Below are positions 11,395 through 22,896 of a DNA stretch of 64,000 nucleotides, one piece after another. This DNA is from Acanthosepion esculentum. Taxonomy: Eukaryota > Mollusca > Cephalopoda > Sepiida > Sepiidae. Made by a program: the position numbers and the translations under genes. The notes under the pieces are model-generated. The model was given only the letters and a program-made list of their open reading frames with translations. It made no database searches and was not told where the DNA came from. Location of the stretch: positions 16,318,069-16,382,068 of the forward strand of contig OZ038482.1 in the NCBI GenBank assembly GCA_964036315.1, written 5' to 3'. The first letter of the stretch is position 1. The number at the start of each line of letters is the position of its first letter.

Positions 11395-11587
11395 CAATTA
11401 TTTTAATATATTTTATTGTTATGTTATTTATATAGACACAAATATTTAATTGAATGCTCTGACATAAATGTCTCGGACGTCCAAGCCGGTAAATGTTGTT
11501 AATACTGTTTATTATAAACAGGACATTTAATTAAATATTTGTGTCTATATAAATAACGTATAACAATAAAATATATTAAAATAATTG
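11395..11587. repeat. Foldback repeat: two 57/59-bp arms around a 77-bp loop
   Basis: 11395-11451 is the reverse complement of 11529-11587 except for one 2-nt indel. The loop (11452-11528) contains gtctcggacgtccaagccgg and an internal actgtttattataaacag hairpin. MITE-like; no coding sequence. Confidence 0.92.
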
Positions 11588-11751
11588 GCAGACTTAGTCC
11601 ATTTCCTAGTGTGTGACGTTATTTGTTTACGTTAAGTTTGTAGTTTAAAACCAGTAAAATCGACCTTGCTAACCAGACGCTCCTTCGTATCCAAACTGGT
11701 AAGGCACGTCAGGCTATATGGCGGTTCCGTGTCAGAGGACACATATTTTCT

Positions 11752-11850
11752 ATGACATTTCTCGGGCGTTCAGGCCGGTAAAATTTGTTAATACTGTTGA
11801 TTATAAACAGAGAATTTACTTAAATATTTGTGGCTATATAAATAACGTAT
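11752..11850 (+). repeat. Second, diverged copy of the loop plus right arm of the 11395-11587 foldback
   Basis: Matches 11461-11567 (gacatt-tctcgg-cgt-ca-gccggtaaa, ttgttaatactgtt, ttaaatatttgtg, ctatataaataacgtata) and then runs into another (TA)n at 11855. Confidence 0.88.
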
Positions 11851-11852
11851 AG

Positions 11853-11854
<2 letters not shown>

Positions 11855-11885
<31 letters not shown>
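11855..11885. repeat. (TA)n microsatellite
   Basis: Pure TA run following the foldback half-copy. Confidence 0.95.
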
Positions 11886-11889
<4 letters not shown>

Positions 11890-12599
11890 GAAAAATCTGG
11901 TGGGGACGATCAAATTTTCATTCCGGAAAAGAGGGCCAGAGAAAAAACACTAGAGCAAAGCTTGCATACAGAAAACAAAAATCAAGTAGGAAATAAACTG
12001 GTTGTTGCATAATCTTTATCAGATATTCAAGTATCATACAATGGAAATGTTATTCAAAAACGAGACTGAAAAAGAATTTATTGAAAGGCTGTCTAATACT
12101 TATTGCAAGATAAAAGCAAATTAATCATTTTGCAAAAATAACGAATACGTTGGATAATTTAAGATTACACATATAAGAAGAGACATTCTGTTACACATAA
12201 AATACGAAAGAACGTTTTATTACACATATAAGAATTTATTAAACATATAACAGACAGAAAAGACATTCCATTGCATATATAATAAGATACTTACTATTGC
12301 ACATATGAGACACATTGCTTAGAGGATTCTATGTAAATTGGTAAACATAGAAATCAGATATCGAATAATGTTATGTATTCAAAATGCAAAAGACTTTGAA
12401 ATACTTGAATCATCGGGAGATATCTTCCGTGAGAAATATGTCAGGTTTGTCGAAAATCTCCACTGAGTAACATCTATGGGTAAAGATACGGACGTGAATG
12501 AAATGTTGAATTATAGCATTCTCTAGATTTATTCAACTGGGAAATAATTATTTTAAGACAGGAAGAGTTTTCTGTAGAAAAAGTTGCTTACTGTCCTCC

Positions 12600-12602
<3 letters not shown>
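11886..12602. other. AT-rich intergenic DNA
   Basis: Loose repetition of acacatataag-type strings between 12165 and 12310; otherwise nothing recognised. Confidence 0.5.

Positions 12603-12682
<80 letters not shown>
12603..12682. repeat. (TA)n microsatellite
   Basis: Pure TA run abutting a mariner terminal repeat. Confidence 0.97.
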
Positions 12683-12686
<4 letters not shown>

Positions 12687-13450
12687 CGATGGGTAAATTG
12701 TCGTCTAAATGACGCACAAAAAAAAAAAATGAAAATAACAATGACCTCACATTTTATCGGATATATTTACCAAAATTACAGAAATATCTTGAAATATTTA
12801 TTAAGTAAATTTATTCAACAAAATAGCAATTAACTTCAACCACGGCCTCCAGACGACTTCGGAATCTCCTGCCACTCTTCTGGACGGTCTCGTTGTTTAA
12901 GTTGGTGAGTGCTGCCATGATCCTAGCCTTTAATTCATCTTTGGTGTTATAAGGAGTTTTGCTGTTTTCTCGCTCAATTGGGCCCTACACATAATAATCA
13001 AGGAGATTGCAGTCTGGGGAGTTAGGTGGCCAGATGTAAGAGTCATGTATCCGAAGAAATTGTCTGACAGCCATGACTGTGTTCTCCTGCTTGTGTGGCA
13101 TGGTGCTAAACAGTGTCTTCCAGCAGCCGCCCACTTGAGCCAGGACAGCACTACCTCCTGAAAGCACTTGATGTAGGACTCCGTATTCAGTCTGAGGACC
13201 TCACCAACAAATTCTGGAGTTCAAAGTGAGTTTTCCAAGCTGCCGTACTTTTGCAATCACCATTAGAGTCAACCAACTCTTTCCGTACCCTCTGCACTCT
13301 ACTCAGATTGACACCCAAACACTCTGAAATGTTTGTATTGTAGTTAGATAACTTTATAGATTCCTGAAGAGCTTATTCAACTTTATTGTTCTTTGTGGTA
13401 TGTTTGCCTATTTTTACCTATCGGCCAAACAAGGCTAGAAGCTTACGGAA
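12683..13450 (-). mobile_element. Mariner-type transposon remnant (minus-strand transposase)
   Basis: The 3' end at 12683 has the terminal sequence agtgcgatgggtaaattgtcg, shared with the element at 54434-55297. Minus-strand pieces read as an HTH-region segment (VQRVRKELVDSNGD, near 13320-13250), then PNSPDCNLLDYYV near 13025-12985. There the Trp of the usual YYVWG is a stop (TAG). The C-terminus TKDELKARIMAALTNL follows. Several frameshifts; the second catalytic Asp is not intact. The 5' terminal repeat was not found. Confidence 0.85.
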
Positions 13451-13497
13451 ATGTAATCAACTATGAGAAAAATAACAATATATGAATCCTGAATATT

Positions 13498-13502
<5 letters not shown>

Positions 13503-13591
<89 letters not shown>
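13503..13591. repeat. Compound (TA)n(TG)n microsatellite
   Basis: TA run to about 13536, then TG run to 13591, directly abutting the foldback element. Confidence 0.97.
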
Positions 13592-13595
<4 letters not shown>

Positions 13596-13969
13596 ACAAA
13601 AAAATTCAAAATTACCTCATATGGGTATAGATCTATTTCAGTACGTCGGTCTTATTCAAACCCGGTAAATGGACTGTGTTCATGTCGGAATTAGAGATAT
13701 AAAATTTTACTTTGATAGTAGTCTAAAAATTGATACAGAACCTACCCATATCGTTTATATATGGAGTTCTATGAAGATTTCGTCTGACTGATGCGTCGAT
13801 ATGGATAGATTTTGTATCAATTTTTCGATTGCTGTTAAAGTTAAATTTTAAAGCTCTAATTTCGACACGAACACAGTCTATCTACCGGGGTTGAATAAGA
13901 CCGACGTACTTCACGCTGGGTGAAATATATCTATAACCATATGAGGTCATTTTTGATTTTGTTGTGTAA
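13592..13969. mobile_element. Long foldback MITE with 162/173-bp arms
   Basis: Arms 13592-13753 and 13797-13969 are inverted copies with moderate divergence and an 11-bp indel. Termini are ttacacaa...ttgtgtaa. Shared strings include cctcatatgg, tacgtcggtcttattcaa and aaaaattgatac. Loop of about 43 bp. No coding capacity; superfamily not recognised. Confidence 0.9.
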
Positions 13970-14070
13970 TGGTCTGTTATAACAAATGTATTGTGTATTT
14001 TTGGGATCAGTTTTAATATTTGATATTATTAGGATCCATTTGGATTATATACCAACGGATTTATTACCTG

Positions 14071-14073
<3 letters not shown>

Positions 14074-14141
<68 letters not shown>
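14074..14141. repeat. (TA)n microsatellite
   Basis: Pure TA run. Confidence 0.97.
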
Positions 14142-14145
<4 letters not shown>

Positions 14146-15650
14146 TTTATTTAAATATTATAACATAAATATGTTATAAAATCACTACAAAAATAGCCAT
14201 TTTGTTTCAACACTTCTGGTGTCTTATCAAGTGATGATGTTGAATGTAGAATAAATGGTTTTAAAAGTTTCAAATTAATTAACGATCCTTCGCTAGGGGT
14301 AAACGCTGTTACATAAGCTAGAATAACCAATCAAAATACAAGTATATGAGAATTCAAAAAATTTGACAACGAAGCAAGGTTATCATAGATATTAAAAGAT
14401 TTATAAAATTTGAAATTAAAATTAAAAGTAAAAAATTACCTATTTAGAAATCTAAATCTAATCGCTATTAAGTTTAAAATTATAGAATTACTGAGGAGAG
14501 AATAAATATGTTATTTAATTTATTTTCTCATTGAAATTACGTTAAAAGGGATGTTGATAGCTCCAGACAAAATGTAGACATTTTACATATATCTATAGTC
14601 TTTGAACGACATTTTAACTCATCATGTTATTTGACAAAGCCAATAGAATTCATCACCTTATTTGACAAAGCCAATATCACTTAGGCTAATAAAAGTTATC
14701 TGCTGTAAGTGTTTAAAGGCCGAAGAACTGATAACCTAAGATAAAAGTGTTTCTGGGGAGAGAGGAGAGTAAATAATAGTAATTTTCTAGGTTTTCCACT
14801 ATTTGCTCTGATGTTATTTCTCCTGCGATGACGAGCAATAATATTTCTCTTTTCAGATGTCCTCTGCATGTGACTATAAGTCGCCTTCAGATAATAGAAC
14901 TTTCTTTAAAATGTTTATTGATTTTAATTATGCTGTCGTTTGGATGTTTAAATTTTTTTCTCTGATTCCTAATTCATCAAGCCTCTACACTATTTTCGTG
15001 GTTAGCTATGGATATAGATGTCACCGCCATGCTCCACAGTTAGAACCATCTTTATTTTGAAAACCTTTCTATTTCTTGTGAATATATTCCACTCTGTATG
15101 GTTGAGTGCCTGATAGTACAAGTAGTGGTATTCGGTTTTAAACTGTTTTGAAATTCTTGGCTGAAGAATTTTCATTCTGTCTAGTTATCTTGAAGGAGAG
15201 AAATTCAATTCTACGACTGAAATTTTTTTGTCATAAAAATGTTAAGAAAAAGGTTGAAGGAATTTGTTATAAATAAGTAAAAAGAAATATTAGCGATAAG
15301 AATTCAGCTTTAAGGAAAATCAATTTGAAAATCTACTCGCAAAACATCATTCGTAAGAGACGCGCTCTTGGTAAATGGAAAGTGGGTTCAGTTCCTCATC
15401 CAATGTTATGTCCTCAGTCCGATTTTACGCTATTTTCTACTGAGAATAAGAAACTTCATTTAAATAGTAAAGAAAAGACAAATGGAAAGCCATAATCAAA
15501 CAAATAGCATAATAAGAAAAATATAGCTGGCCCCGTGGGAATTCGATCGGTGATGACAGGTGCATATGTCATCATGGCGTTCACATTATTCTGCTATTAT
15601 TGACAGAATAAGTCTGTTATATGCGTAAACAGTGAGTAAATATGAATAAT
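14142..15650. other. AT-rich intergenic DNA
   Basis: No supported gene. A short duplication (atttgacaaagccaat) occurs near 14630 and 14662. Confidence 0.55.
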
Positions 15651-15654
15651 TTAT

Positions 15655-15686
15655 GAAAGAAAGAAAGAAAGAAAGAAAGAAAGAAA
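15655..15686. repeat. (GAAA)n microsatellite
   Basis: Eight tetranucleotide units. Confidence 0.95.
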
Positions 15687-15742
15687 AAGCGGGAATATTA
15701 AGATCGTTAAAATACTCTGGCGAAAGTTACTTCCATGGTGTC

Positions 15743-16005
15743 GTTTAAATAATTGTTATCGAGTCCGAAAGTGTTTTTAAGTAATGGTTGTCGAGTCCGA
15801 AAGTTTTTTTTAACTAATGGTTGTCGAGTCCGAAAGTGTTTTTAAGTAATGGTTATCGAGTCCGAAAGTGTTTTTAAGTAATGGTTGTCGAGTCCGAAAG
15901 TTTTTTTTAACTAATGGTTGTCGAGTCCGAAAGTGTTTTTAACTAATGGTTGTCGAGTCCGAAAGTGTTTTTAAGTAATGGTTATCGAGTCCGAAAGTGT
16001 TTTTA
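15743..16005 (+). repeat. 33-bp tandem array, eight copies
   Basis: Unit tggttgtcgagtccgaaagt followed by gtttttaagtaa. Eight copies of cgagtccgaaag occur, all in one direction. Variants (gttatc/gttgtc, tgttttt/tttttttt, aagtaa/aactaa) recur in blocks, suggesting multi-unit duplication. No spacers, so not CRISPR-like. Confidence 0.95.
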
Positions 16006-16009
16006 AAAC

Positions 16010-16755
16010 TGAACAGTCACAGTTAGAAACAAGCAGAGTAAACAAGTTCATCTGAGAATTTCAAAATAATTTATAACATACAGCACAATTGTGGTGAATA
16101 CGGGTAATAAAGTAAATAATTCGGCTTTCTCTCTATCATTCAGTCCGTTATATGCCATGCGTGATACACACTTAGGCGATCATGTATCTTTCTATACATG
16201 ACTGACGAGGCAGATTTTTTCCTGCAGTAGTTTGCCATTTCTTTCTGTGGTAGACCAGTTGCCATCCAAGGCTATAGAACCCGATCTGTCCTGCTATTTA
16301 CCCATAGATAGGAGGAGAAGGAGAGGATACATACCTTTCCCAAGGGTATTAGCACGTAAGTGAATGTAATGGATTCGACTGCAATTCGAACTCGGCTCTC
16401 CGATTCCTCAATCCGAGATTACTTTCTTTTATTTATTCACATTCTTCTTCGTTATTTTTATTACTTACATACGTTATGAAATAAACAAACATCACCGAAG
16501 CAAACGCGTTTTATCTGGTGTCGCTAGGCTGACTAACTGTAGCATTCCCTCCAGAAGACAGAATATTAAACAAGAGTAAGATTTCAGAGATGCATCAGTG
16601 GCACTAGAAGCATAGAACCTTTCCAAAACTGCCATCCAAATACCATGACATACGGAAGGAAAAGAAGGATGAAGAAACACGCACACACTAACACATACAT
16701 GCACGCATATACTTGACAAGCAACGTTCCTGTTGTAGAATGATGATTGACAAACT
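16010..16755. other. Intergenic DNA left of a LINE
   Basis: 16290-16430 contains an opposed tRNA B-box-like string (gagttcgaattgc on the minus strand near 16400) and may be an old tRNA-SINE, but no A box or termini were found. Confidence 0.4.
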
Positions 16756-16799
16756 CATCTTGCAAGCAGACCATCACTAGTTGATGCGCATAAAAGCTC

Positions 16800-18035
16800 C
16801 ATCACTGAAGCCCTGTTCCAGACAAAGTCAGAGTATAGTAGTAGCCATTTATCGCGCAAGATAATGGTAGCGCCTTTTTGGACCAAACATTGTTCATTTG
16901 CGAGAAGCCTTTGGATTGGCTTAATAGACCAATACTTGCATGACAGTCTCTTCTGCAGGTGTGACAAATGAAGTTGTAATGTAGAATGGACATCTGACAT
17001 TGCTCTCTCTGTTTCCTTCCTTCTCTTCTAATTTCCAACAGTTGGTTTCGCCTTTTTTCACCATTCGAGACTCCTCTATGAACAGCATGGTACCAGCCGC
17101 TGCGATCGTCTGCGAGCTGTTCGTCCTTGAAAGGTACTGTGGAGCGGCCTACCGGACAGTGTCCCGTGACCCACTCACCATAAATTATGTCTTTTATTAT
17201 ACGACCGTCATTCATACAATGAAGTCATCGAAGACGACGTTGACAATGAGGAAAATGCCTACTCCAGGAGTCTGCCTGCTTCAGCACAACATTGTTGGTA
17301 CCTTTGCCTCTCCGTGTGACACCGATGATACGAGGCATCGGAAATTCTAGTTTTCCAGGATCTTTTCCTGCCTGATGTAGTTTAGGTTTCATAGCCGTAA
17401 AGCAGATGACTAACGACACATGCCTTAAGTCCCTTTAGTTTCGTGCGCAAGCTTGCTCAATCTAGCCATCACTGTCGCAGCAATGGCGATGCATTTGTCA
17501 ATTTCCATGTCAAGCGATAGGCTTTTGGTGAACGCACGGCCCAGATATGGAAATTGATCTATGACTTCAAGTAACATGTGTCGAAAAAAATAACCTTCGA
17601 CGCAGTAAAAGGGGGGACCAGAAGAGAGGAGCAACAGCCTGGTAAGGGTTGCAAAAGGAGTCCTCCTCTTGCAACCCGCTCCATCTAGGTCTAGTAACTG
17701 CGAAGAAAAAAAGTAATAATCTTTCAGCACGACAATTAACCAGTCACGGGTCGGCTGGTAGAGAAAAAAAAGAGGTATTGTGAGATTACGGAGGACGATT
17801 TTTATAAGGAGACTAACCGCTTCCAACAATCCTCCTCCTACCAAGACCATACGTATCAATTGGTCACTTGCTTCCAGTTTAACTGGGCACAATTCCCCCG
17901 AAGCTGAAGCAACCCGTCCGTAAGTACCCTCTCTCTCTTCCTCTTTCCTTTTCTTTGCACATGTCATCGATGGTGATTGATGGTGATGCAGAAACATCTT
18001 GACCCATGATGTTTGATTTTTCTATGTTAATAGTC
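16800..18035 (-). pseudogene. LINE C-terminal region with Cys-His motif
   Basis: Directly after RT, the minus strand reads INIEKSNIMGQDVSASPSITIDDMCK (two frames) near 18035-17940. DMEIDKCIAIAATVMARLSKL (17510-17450) follows, and finally CHTCRRDCHASIGLLSQSK (near 16960-16900). The last fits a C-x2-C...H nucleic-acid-binding motif found at the end of ORF2 in this lineage. The stretch has additional inserted and diverged sequence near 17.4 kb. Confidence 0.75.
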
Positions 18036-18960
18036 ATCCCAAATTACTTATAGACATGGTTGAACCGGCTAATCATTTTTTTAAGATCATGTTCGGTGTA
18101 CGTGATCAGTGCATCATCATCAACAAAGGTCATTTCTCTAATGAGCACCTTGGTCTTTGCTGTCAGGTAGGCTAATTTGAATAATTTGCCATTGATTCTT
18201 GCGTGTAGGTATACACCTTCAGATTGTCTGAAGCAAAACTCAATAACGTGGAAAAGAAGATACCAAACAAAGTTGGTGATAAAATGCATCCTTGTTTTAC
18301 GCCATACTGAATAGTGGAGTGCATTGAAATTTCATGATCATAGCTGCATGTTCTCTAGAAAGGAGGAGATGATACTATGCAATGTGGGGACAGCCAAGTT
18401 TCATTATTAACTGAAACAGACCTTTCCTGCTAACAAAGTCGAACGCCTTTGAGAGATTGAGGAAGGCGATGTCTAGTGGCATCTATTGTTCACGACATTT
18501 CTCCTGGAGCTGACGTAGAGAGAAGATTCTGTTAACTATGGATCTTTTAGTATTGAATCCACATTGGGATTCTGGGTAGCTGAGATCAGCAAGAACTTGG
18601 AGTCATGTTAAAACCACTAGGGCAAAGAGTTATCCAACAATGCTTAACATGGAGGTACCCCGGTAGTTATTGCAGTAACTGCGGTCACCCTTGTGTTTAT
18701 ACCGGGTAATTATCTTAATATTTCATATACCCTGATGACCTTTTACTTTTCTCCTGCAAAGGCTCGGGAGACTATATAACGATATGAGTATTGCTTGCTT
18801 ACCGCATTTGATGATCTTTGGCGGTATGCAGTCTTCATCCGGTGCTTTACCACAAGCTAGAGCATCAATAGCTTTGTTGAGCTTTTCCTTTGCAGGCTCA
18901 GAGTCCAGCTCTTCCAGGATTGGCAGACCCTCAATAAAATCAAGCGCTTCTTAAATGACG
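18036..18960 (-). pseudogene. LINE reverse transcriptase region, broken
   Basis: Read on the minus strand in order: LEELDSEPAKEKLNKAIDAL and the CGK.PDEDCIPPKIIK region (about 18920-18800); the CNNYRG block (about 18690-18650); the S.CGF / RSTVD-like segment (about 18580-18540); KQGCILSPTLFGIFFSTLL (18305-18240); then VYLHARINGKLF and the catalytic YADD-box equivalent FVDDDALI (near 18120). The second residue of FADD is Val, which some RTs tolerate. At least one frameshift falls between GCILSPTLF and the FVDD block. Not functional. Confidence 0.85.
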
Positions 18961-19949
18961 GAATTTTTTCTTGAGTAAAGGTCTAGATGGTGCTCTACCC
19001 ATTGTCCCATTTGTTTAACTTTATCTGTAATTAATTTCCCTAACTTTATTTCAGGGCCTCAGACTTCTTTGCTGGTTTGCAAGTTGCCTGTTTAATGCCG
19101 TTGAGCAATGTCTGTTGGATGCTACCTGACGAGCCAGTAGTCATTTGCAAGGCAACGTGGAGTTTGCTGGACCTTGCTATATTTCAGAGTCTGTAGATTT
19201 TGGGGTCTAGGGTCTAGCTTGAATCTAAATCAGCGTGCTGCGCTTAGAGTTGATTACCACATCTAATATGGAAACGTTAGCCTCAAACCAGTCTTTGTTC
19301 TTGTTGTAACCTAGAAAGTGTTACTGAATGACGAATAACCAAAATGGAGGTTGGAAATGAAATGGTAATCTTTATAACATCAACAAAATACAATACTCGC
19401 CAGAGGCATGAAGTAGGTAAACCACTGCTAGTGGGGAACTACTTAGACAGATATCACCCACACACACTTATAGTAATGTCCAACGTATTTATGAGGATTG
19501 GGACATACTCATTAGGGTTCATAGGTACGGTATATAACAGTTCTTGAGCATCTTCTTCCCATAGATAGAGATTGCAGCATTATAGATGGTGTCCCGAAGG
19601 AAGTTCCAGTGGTTTTCCACGCACTGTGATGAATCATCAAGAAGGGTCTCCATAAGCATCTAAGAACTTCTGGTTTTTATCTGGATATGTTGTCTTGATA
19701 GAGTTCATTTTTTACTGGAATTTCTTCTTTTGATAGTATAAATTCTTCTGTTTTAACCTTACCTTTGAGGAGATCAGGGAGTGGTCAGAGTCGTAGTCTG
19801 TGCAGTGGTTCTGACTCTGCTACCGATGCCAACGCCAACGCCGCCAACCCGTTTTTTCTACTCTTGAACGCGTTGAAAGACGAGCGGCCGGCCTTCCGTC
19901 GAAAGGGACTCGGAGAGTGCCCGGGGGTGGCGGCGCTGCTGGCAGCGAT

Positions 19950-20700
19950 GTCAGTGGCGTCTCGTCGTTTGGTTTTGCGACAATGTTTAGGGTGTCGCGT
20001 CTAGTGATGACCAGCTCTAGCTGGTACCAATGATTGACATTGGATGTCTTCAGGATGCTTTATGGCACGCCTTGTTCTGAAAATAGGCATTTGTCACACA
20101 CAGTTTATGATAACAGCTGAATTCTCAGAGTTCTTGGACATTTTCATTCATTTTCTCTATACCATGGTGACCTAACACGTTTGGCCATTACACTTGATCA
20201 GCGCCAATTGGAGTCTCCTAGAAGATAAATATATTCATATAACGGGATATGCTTGACAATGCTGTCATGTTGAGCGTAGAACTGGTCTTTGACTTCTGGC
20301 GCGTCTTGGAGTTTTGTTGCCAGAGCAGGGCGTTCCTAGCAACAAATTCAACTCCGTGTAGCCTGTATTCATCGACTCCTCTCCCCTGCCAGAAGAAGGT
20401 GTAGTGTTCTTCCTTTAGTGATCCACTATCTGGAAGTCATGTTTCCTTTAAAGCTGCCACGTCAATGTTCACTTTGTTTAGCGCACAATCGATCACTGCA
20501 AAGAGTCATCAATTTCCTGAAGGTCACCAGATAGACCTACGCGCATGGTTAGCACATTCCAGATTACGATAAGAAGAGCTGGATTCTTCGTTCTTTTTCC
20601 ATTTGTTGTTTGTTTCGTGCTTGGTTATCGATTATCTTGTTAAGCTAGCAACTATAAGTTCCAGGCACCCCTTGAATCAGGCAAACCATGGCATGTCAAC
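19950..20700 (-). pseudogene. LINE APE-type endonuclease region, broken
   Basis: Minus-strand segments resemble the endonuclease part of this LINE lineage. One segment matches the ...GRGVDEYRLHGVEFVARN... region (20400-20330). Another is close to QNKACHKAS*RHP, equivalent to the family's KASWRHPRS region, near 20080-20050. The Trp codon of that segment is a stop. This domain nicks target DNA for target-primed reverse transcription. No continuous frame. Confidence 0.7.
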
Positions 20701-21240
20701 AGCCTACTGACCGGGAGCTGCCCATGCTGATGCGAGTGGTAGTTGACCAATGAAATACAGTGATCCCTCCCACCGTCGAAGACAAGCCATGGCGTCCAAC
20801 TCCACGCCAGTTAAGTATTGACTTATAACCCGTAAAATGGTTTCTTCCGTGTTATGCTCTCACCGGGTGATGTGACTAGAGTGACCTCTCCAAGGCTCAG
20901 ACCTGAGCGATGGTATATAGCGGCCGTTCTCTGCCAAGACCACATGCCATCCCAGCATCGACTGTTCCGGCAAGATCGAAGGGAATACAGGACATTTATA
21001 TTCGGGTCCGGCTTCGTTGCAAGAGTTACCGAAACGTTGAGTGTGTTGTCATCCAACTGTTTTCGGAGTTCCACTGCAGGTTTTCTGTCTTAATTTAGTA
21101 TAATTTAATTCCATGGTTATGAGGCGCCAGAGGTCCGCTTTCGCCCCTTCTCCGGTTTGGAGATAGACTTAATTCTCAGAGGCTGAGGCGCATGTCCTCA
21201 AAGCATTTTATAGACAGTAGGAGCTTGTCCCCACTACAAC

Positions 21241-21591
21241 CCCCGGCTATGACAACTTTGGAACATATATAATGTACATATATGAACATTATATATATTG
21301 CGTGTTTTAGAAGCTCCCAAAAATTTACCTTTTTTTTCAGTGTATAATGTATATCTGATTTAAGACATGGTCAACAAATTACTTTCGTAGACCATGGCAA
21401 GTGCGTTTGATGTACATGAGGTGCACAGAAACTTGCAATCAATATGTGATAAACAACCAACTCTTGGAGACCAATGCTTGTATGAGCCTTGTGGCTGAAG
21501 CTTTGTGTCAGAGTAACGTAATACAATTTAAGATCTAATTTAATTCTTAGTTAAAAGTTTGCTCTTTCAGCCCATAGATTGTGTATTTGAT
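21241..21591. other. Unique-looking spacer
   Basis: Between the LINE 5' end and the first HP repeat; nothing recognised. Confidence 0.5.
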
Positions 21592-21874
21592 ACACATAAA
21601 ATACTCCGAGTCAGTGTCGGAACAGCCGTTCAGACTGTTCTTTGCTGTCGAACTCTCCGCTTCGGCGGGGAGGAACTCGGACGGGGCTTTGCCGCAGGGC
21701 AAAGTGCCGTCCGGGGAGGTAGACAGTCCCTGAACCCGTATATACGGGTTCTAATGGGTATATTTTTGCCCGAGCCTACGGGCTCGGTACGCCCACACTA
21801 AACCGGCCTTGTGCCACATCCGACACACGTGGGAGTGTTGTTAAATACCGACACATAAAGTACTCCGAGTCAGT
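21592..21874 (+). mobile_element. HP hairpin repeat, copy 1, with 24-bp direct-repeat flanks
   Basis: Element 21616-21850 is flanked by 24-bp direct repeats (21592-21615 and 21851-21874, 23 of 24 identical). Inside are four hairpins. H1 is ctctccgc-ttcg-gcggggag (21653-21672, a UUCG-type tetraloop). H2 has 15-nt arms (21679-21693 with 21698-21712). H3 is the perfect palindrome gaacccgtatatacgggttc (21732-21751). H4 is ccgagcc-tacg-ggctcgg (21770-21787). The module cggccttgtgccacat (21804-21819) and a 3' end gttaaata follow. No coding capacity; looks like a SINE-like retroposed RNA, but the ancestor RNA was not recognised. Confidence 0.85.
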
Positions 21875-22339
21875 AAAACCCCGTGCGAAAGTATCCCAAA
21901 TATGAGAAATACCTACATCGATTCCTAATTACCAAGTTTATCTCTTATAACACGGCCAGTGACTTTGGTGAATATTCCATTGCTAAAATATGTACCAGAA
22001 AAAACAAACGGACTAATCCGATTCTTGCTTGACAAACTAGCGTCTGATAAAATTAAATATAAAACTCACTGAACCTGTCTGTAAAGTGCCTCGTTTCGAA
22101 ACCTTTGTGCAAGGAAAGCAGAAAAATATAGTAAACGTTAATGAAAAACTTTACTTTTCTGATGGATGCATACAATGGGCTTGATTACTGAAATATTCTT
22201 ATCAAAGGATTCTAAATGTATTGAATAGTGAATGCTTAACATCCTAGACCAGTACAGCATTGCGACTCTGAATGATGCAAATAAAATAATGCATGACTTC
22301 AGATCTGTCAAAAATTAATTAAATTAATGCCTGGCTAAC
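21875..22339. other. Unique-looking spacer
   Basis: No feature recognised. Confidence 0.5.
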
Positions 22340-22525
22340 AACCTTTCACAGCGTTGCTCCCTTTTGCTAACTATGTGCCGACTTAGGGTTTTAAAATCAT
22401 ACAGTGTGCCAACAGCATACGTATTTTTATACAAGTCAAGCTCAATATACCTGTTCTACTAGATATTTTATATAGTAATATATAGTGTAAATACTTTAGT
22501 ATATATTAAAATTGAAACAGCTAAA
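22340..22525 (+). repeat. Dispersed repeat copy A (uninterrupted)
   Basis: Contains tatgtgccgac, tttaaaatcat, cagtgtgccaac, atacgtatttttatac, caatatacctgttctac and ttgaaacagctaaatatc in the same order as 22897-23205. It serves as the empty-site reference for the SINE inserted in copy B. Confidence 0.88.
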
Positions 22526-22809
22526 TATCTTCTTTGCGTTATAATAGTTATTGGTTCGGACTTCGTGATGTCATTTGCGGCTGCGTGCCATTGGAAATTG
22601 ATTTTATTCGAATTGTAAATTGTTCGAATGAAAATTAATGGAAAGGACAATTATACTAAATGATAATTATTCGAAATACCTATGTTTGAAATACGTACGC
22701 GATCTTGCTTTGAGAAAGTCAATGCTGATTGACCTAGAACTAATAACTTCCTTGAAGGATGGCACAGGGCTTTTTTTTAATGCAAGTGTCATCTCATCAT
22801 CGCACAATA

Positions 22810-22896
22810 TGCCTATGAGCTTTTCGCCCTTCCCGATCCAGGGATTGAATTCGCGACTGCCAAATGACTAAAGCCACAGCCTTTACCCGCAAGACC
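22810..22896 (-). repeat. Possible tRNA-derived SINE head
   Basis: The minus strand reads ggtcttgcgggtaaaggctg (A box-like) and gcgaattcaatccctgg (B box-like with one change from GGTTCGAATCC). Not a tRNA gene; no clear tail. Confidence 0.45.

Larger units (their letters stand above)
16760..21240 (-). mobile_element. LINE (non-LTR retrotransposon), nearly complete but decayed
   Basis: Domain order on the minus strand is right for an APE-type LINE: GC-rich 5' leader (about 21240-20780), endonuclease (20.7-20.0 kb), linker (19.8-19.3 kb), reverse transcriptase (about 19.0-18.0 kb), C-terminal domain with Cys-His motif (18.0-16.8 kb). Frames are broken repeatedly. The lineage is one common in cephalopods, cnidarians and other invertebrates, by remembered resemblance. 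Confidence 0.85.

Noticed and set aside
15743..16005. CRISPR-like regular repeats
   Set aside because: Units are contiguous with no unique spacers, the sequence is eukaryotic and there are no cas genes; it is a minisatellite.
17000..17350. 116-codon plus-strand frame
   Set aside because: Antisense to the decayed LINE C-terminal region; no recognisable domain.
21653..21787. Hairpins as bacterial-type terminators or attachment sites (possible contaminating DNA)
   Set aside because: The same structure recurs five times with target-site duplications amid animal LINEs and SINEs, so it is a dispersed eukaryotic repeat.
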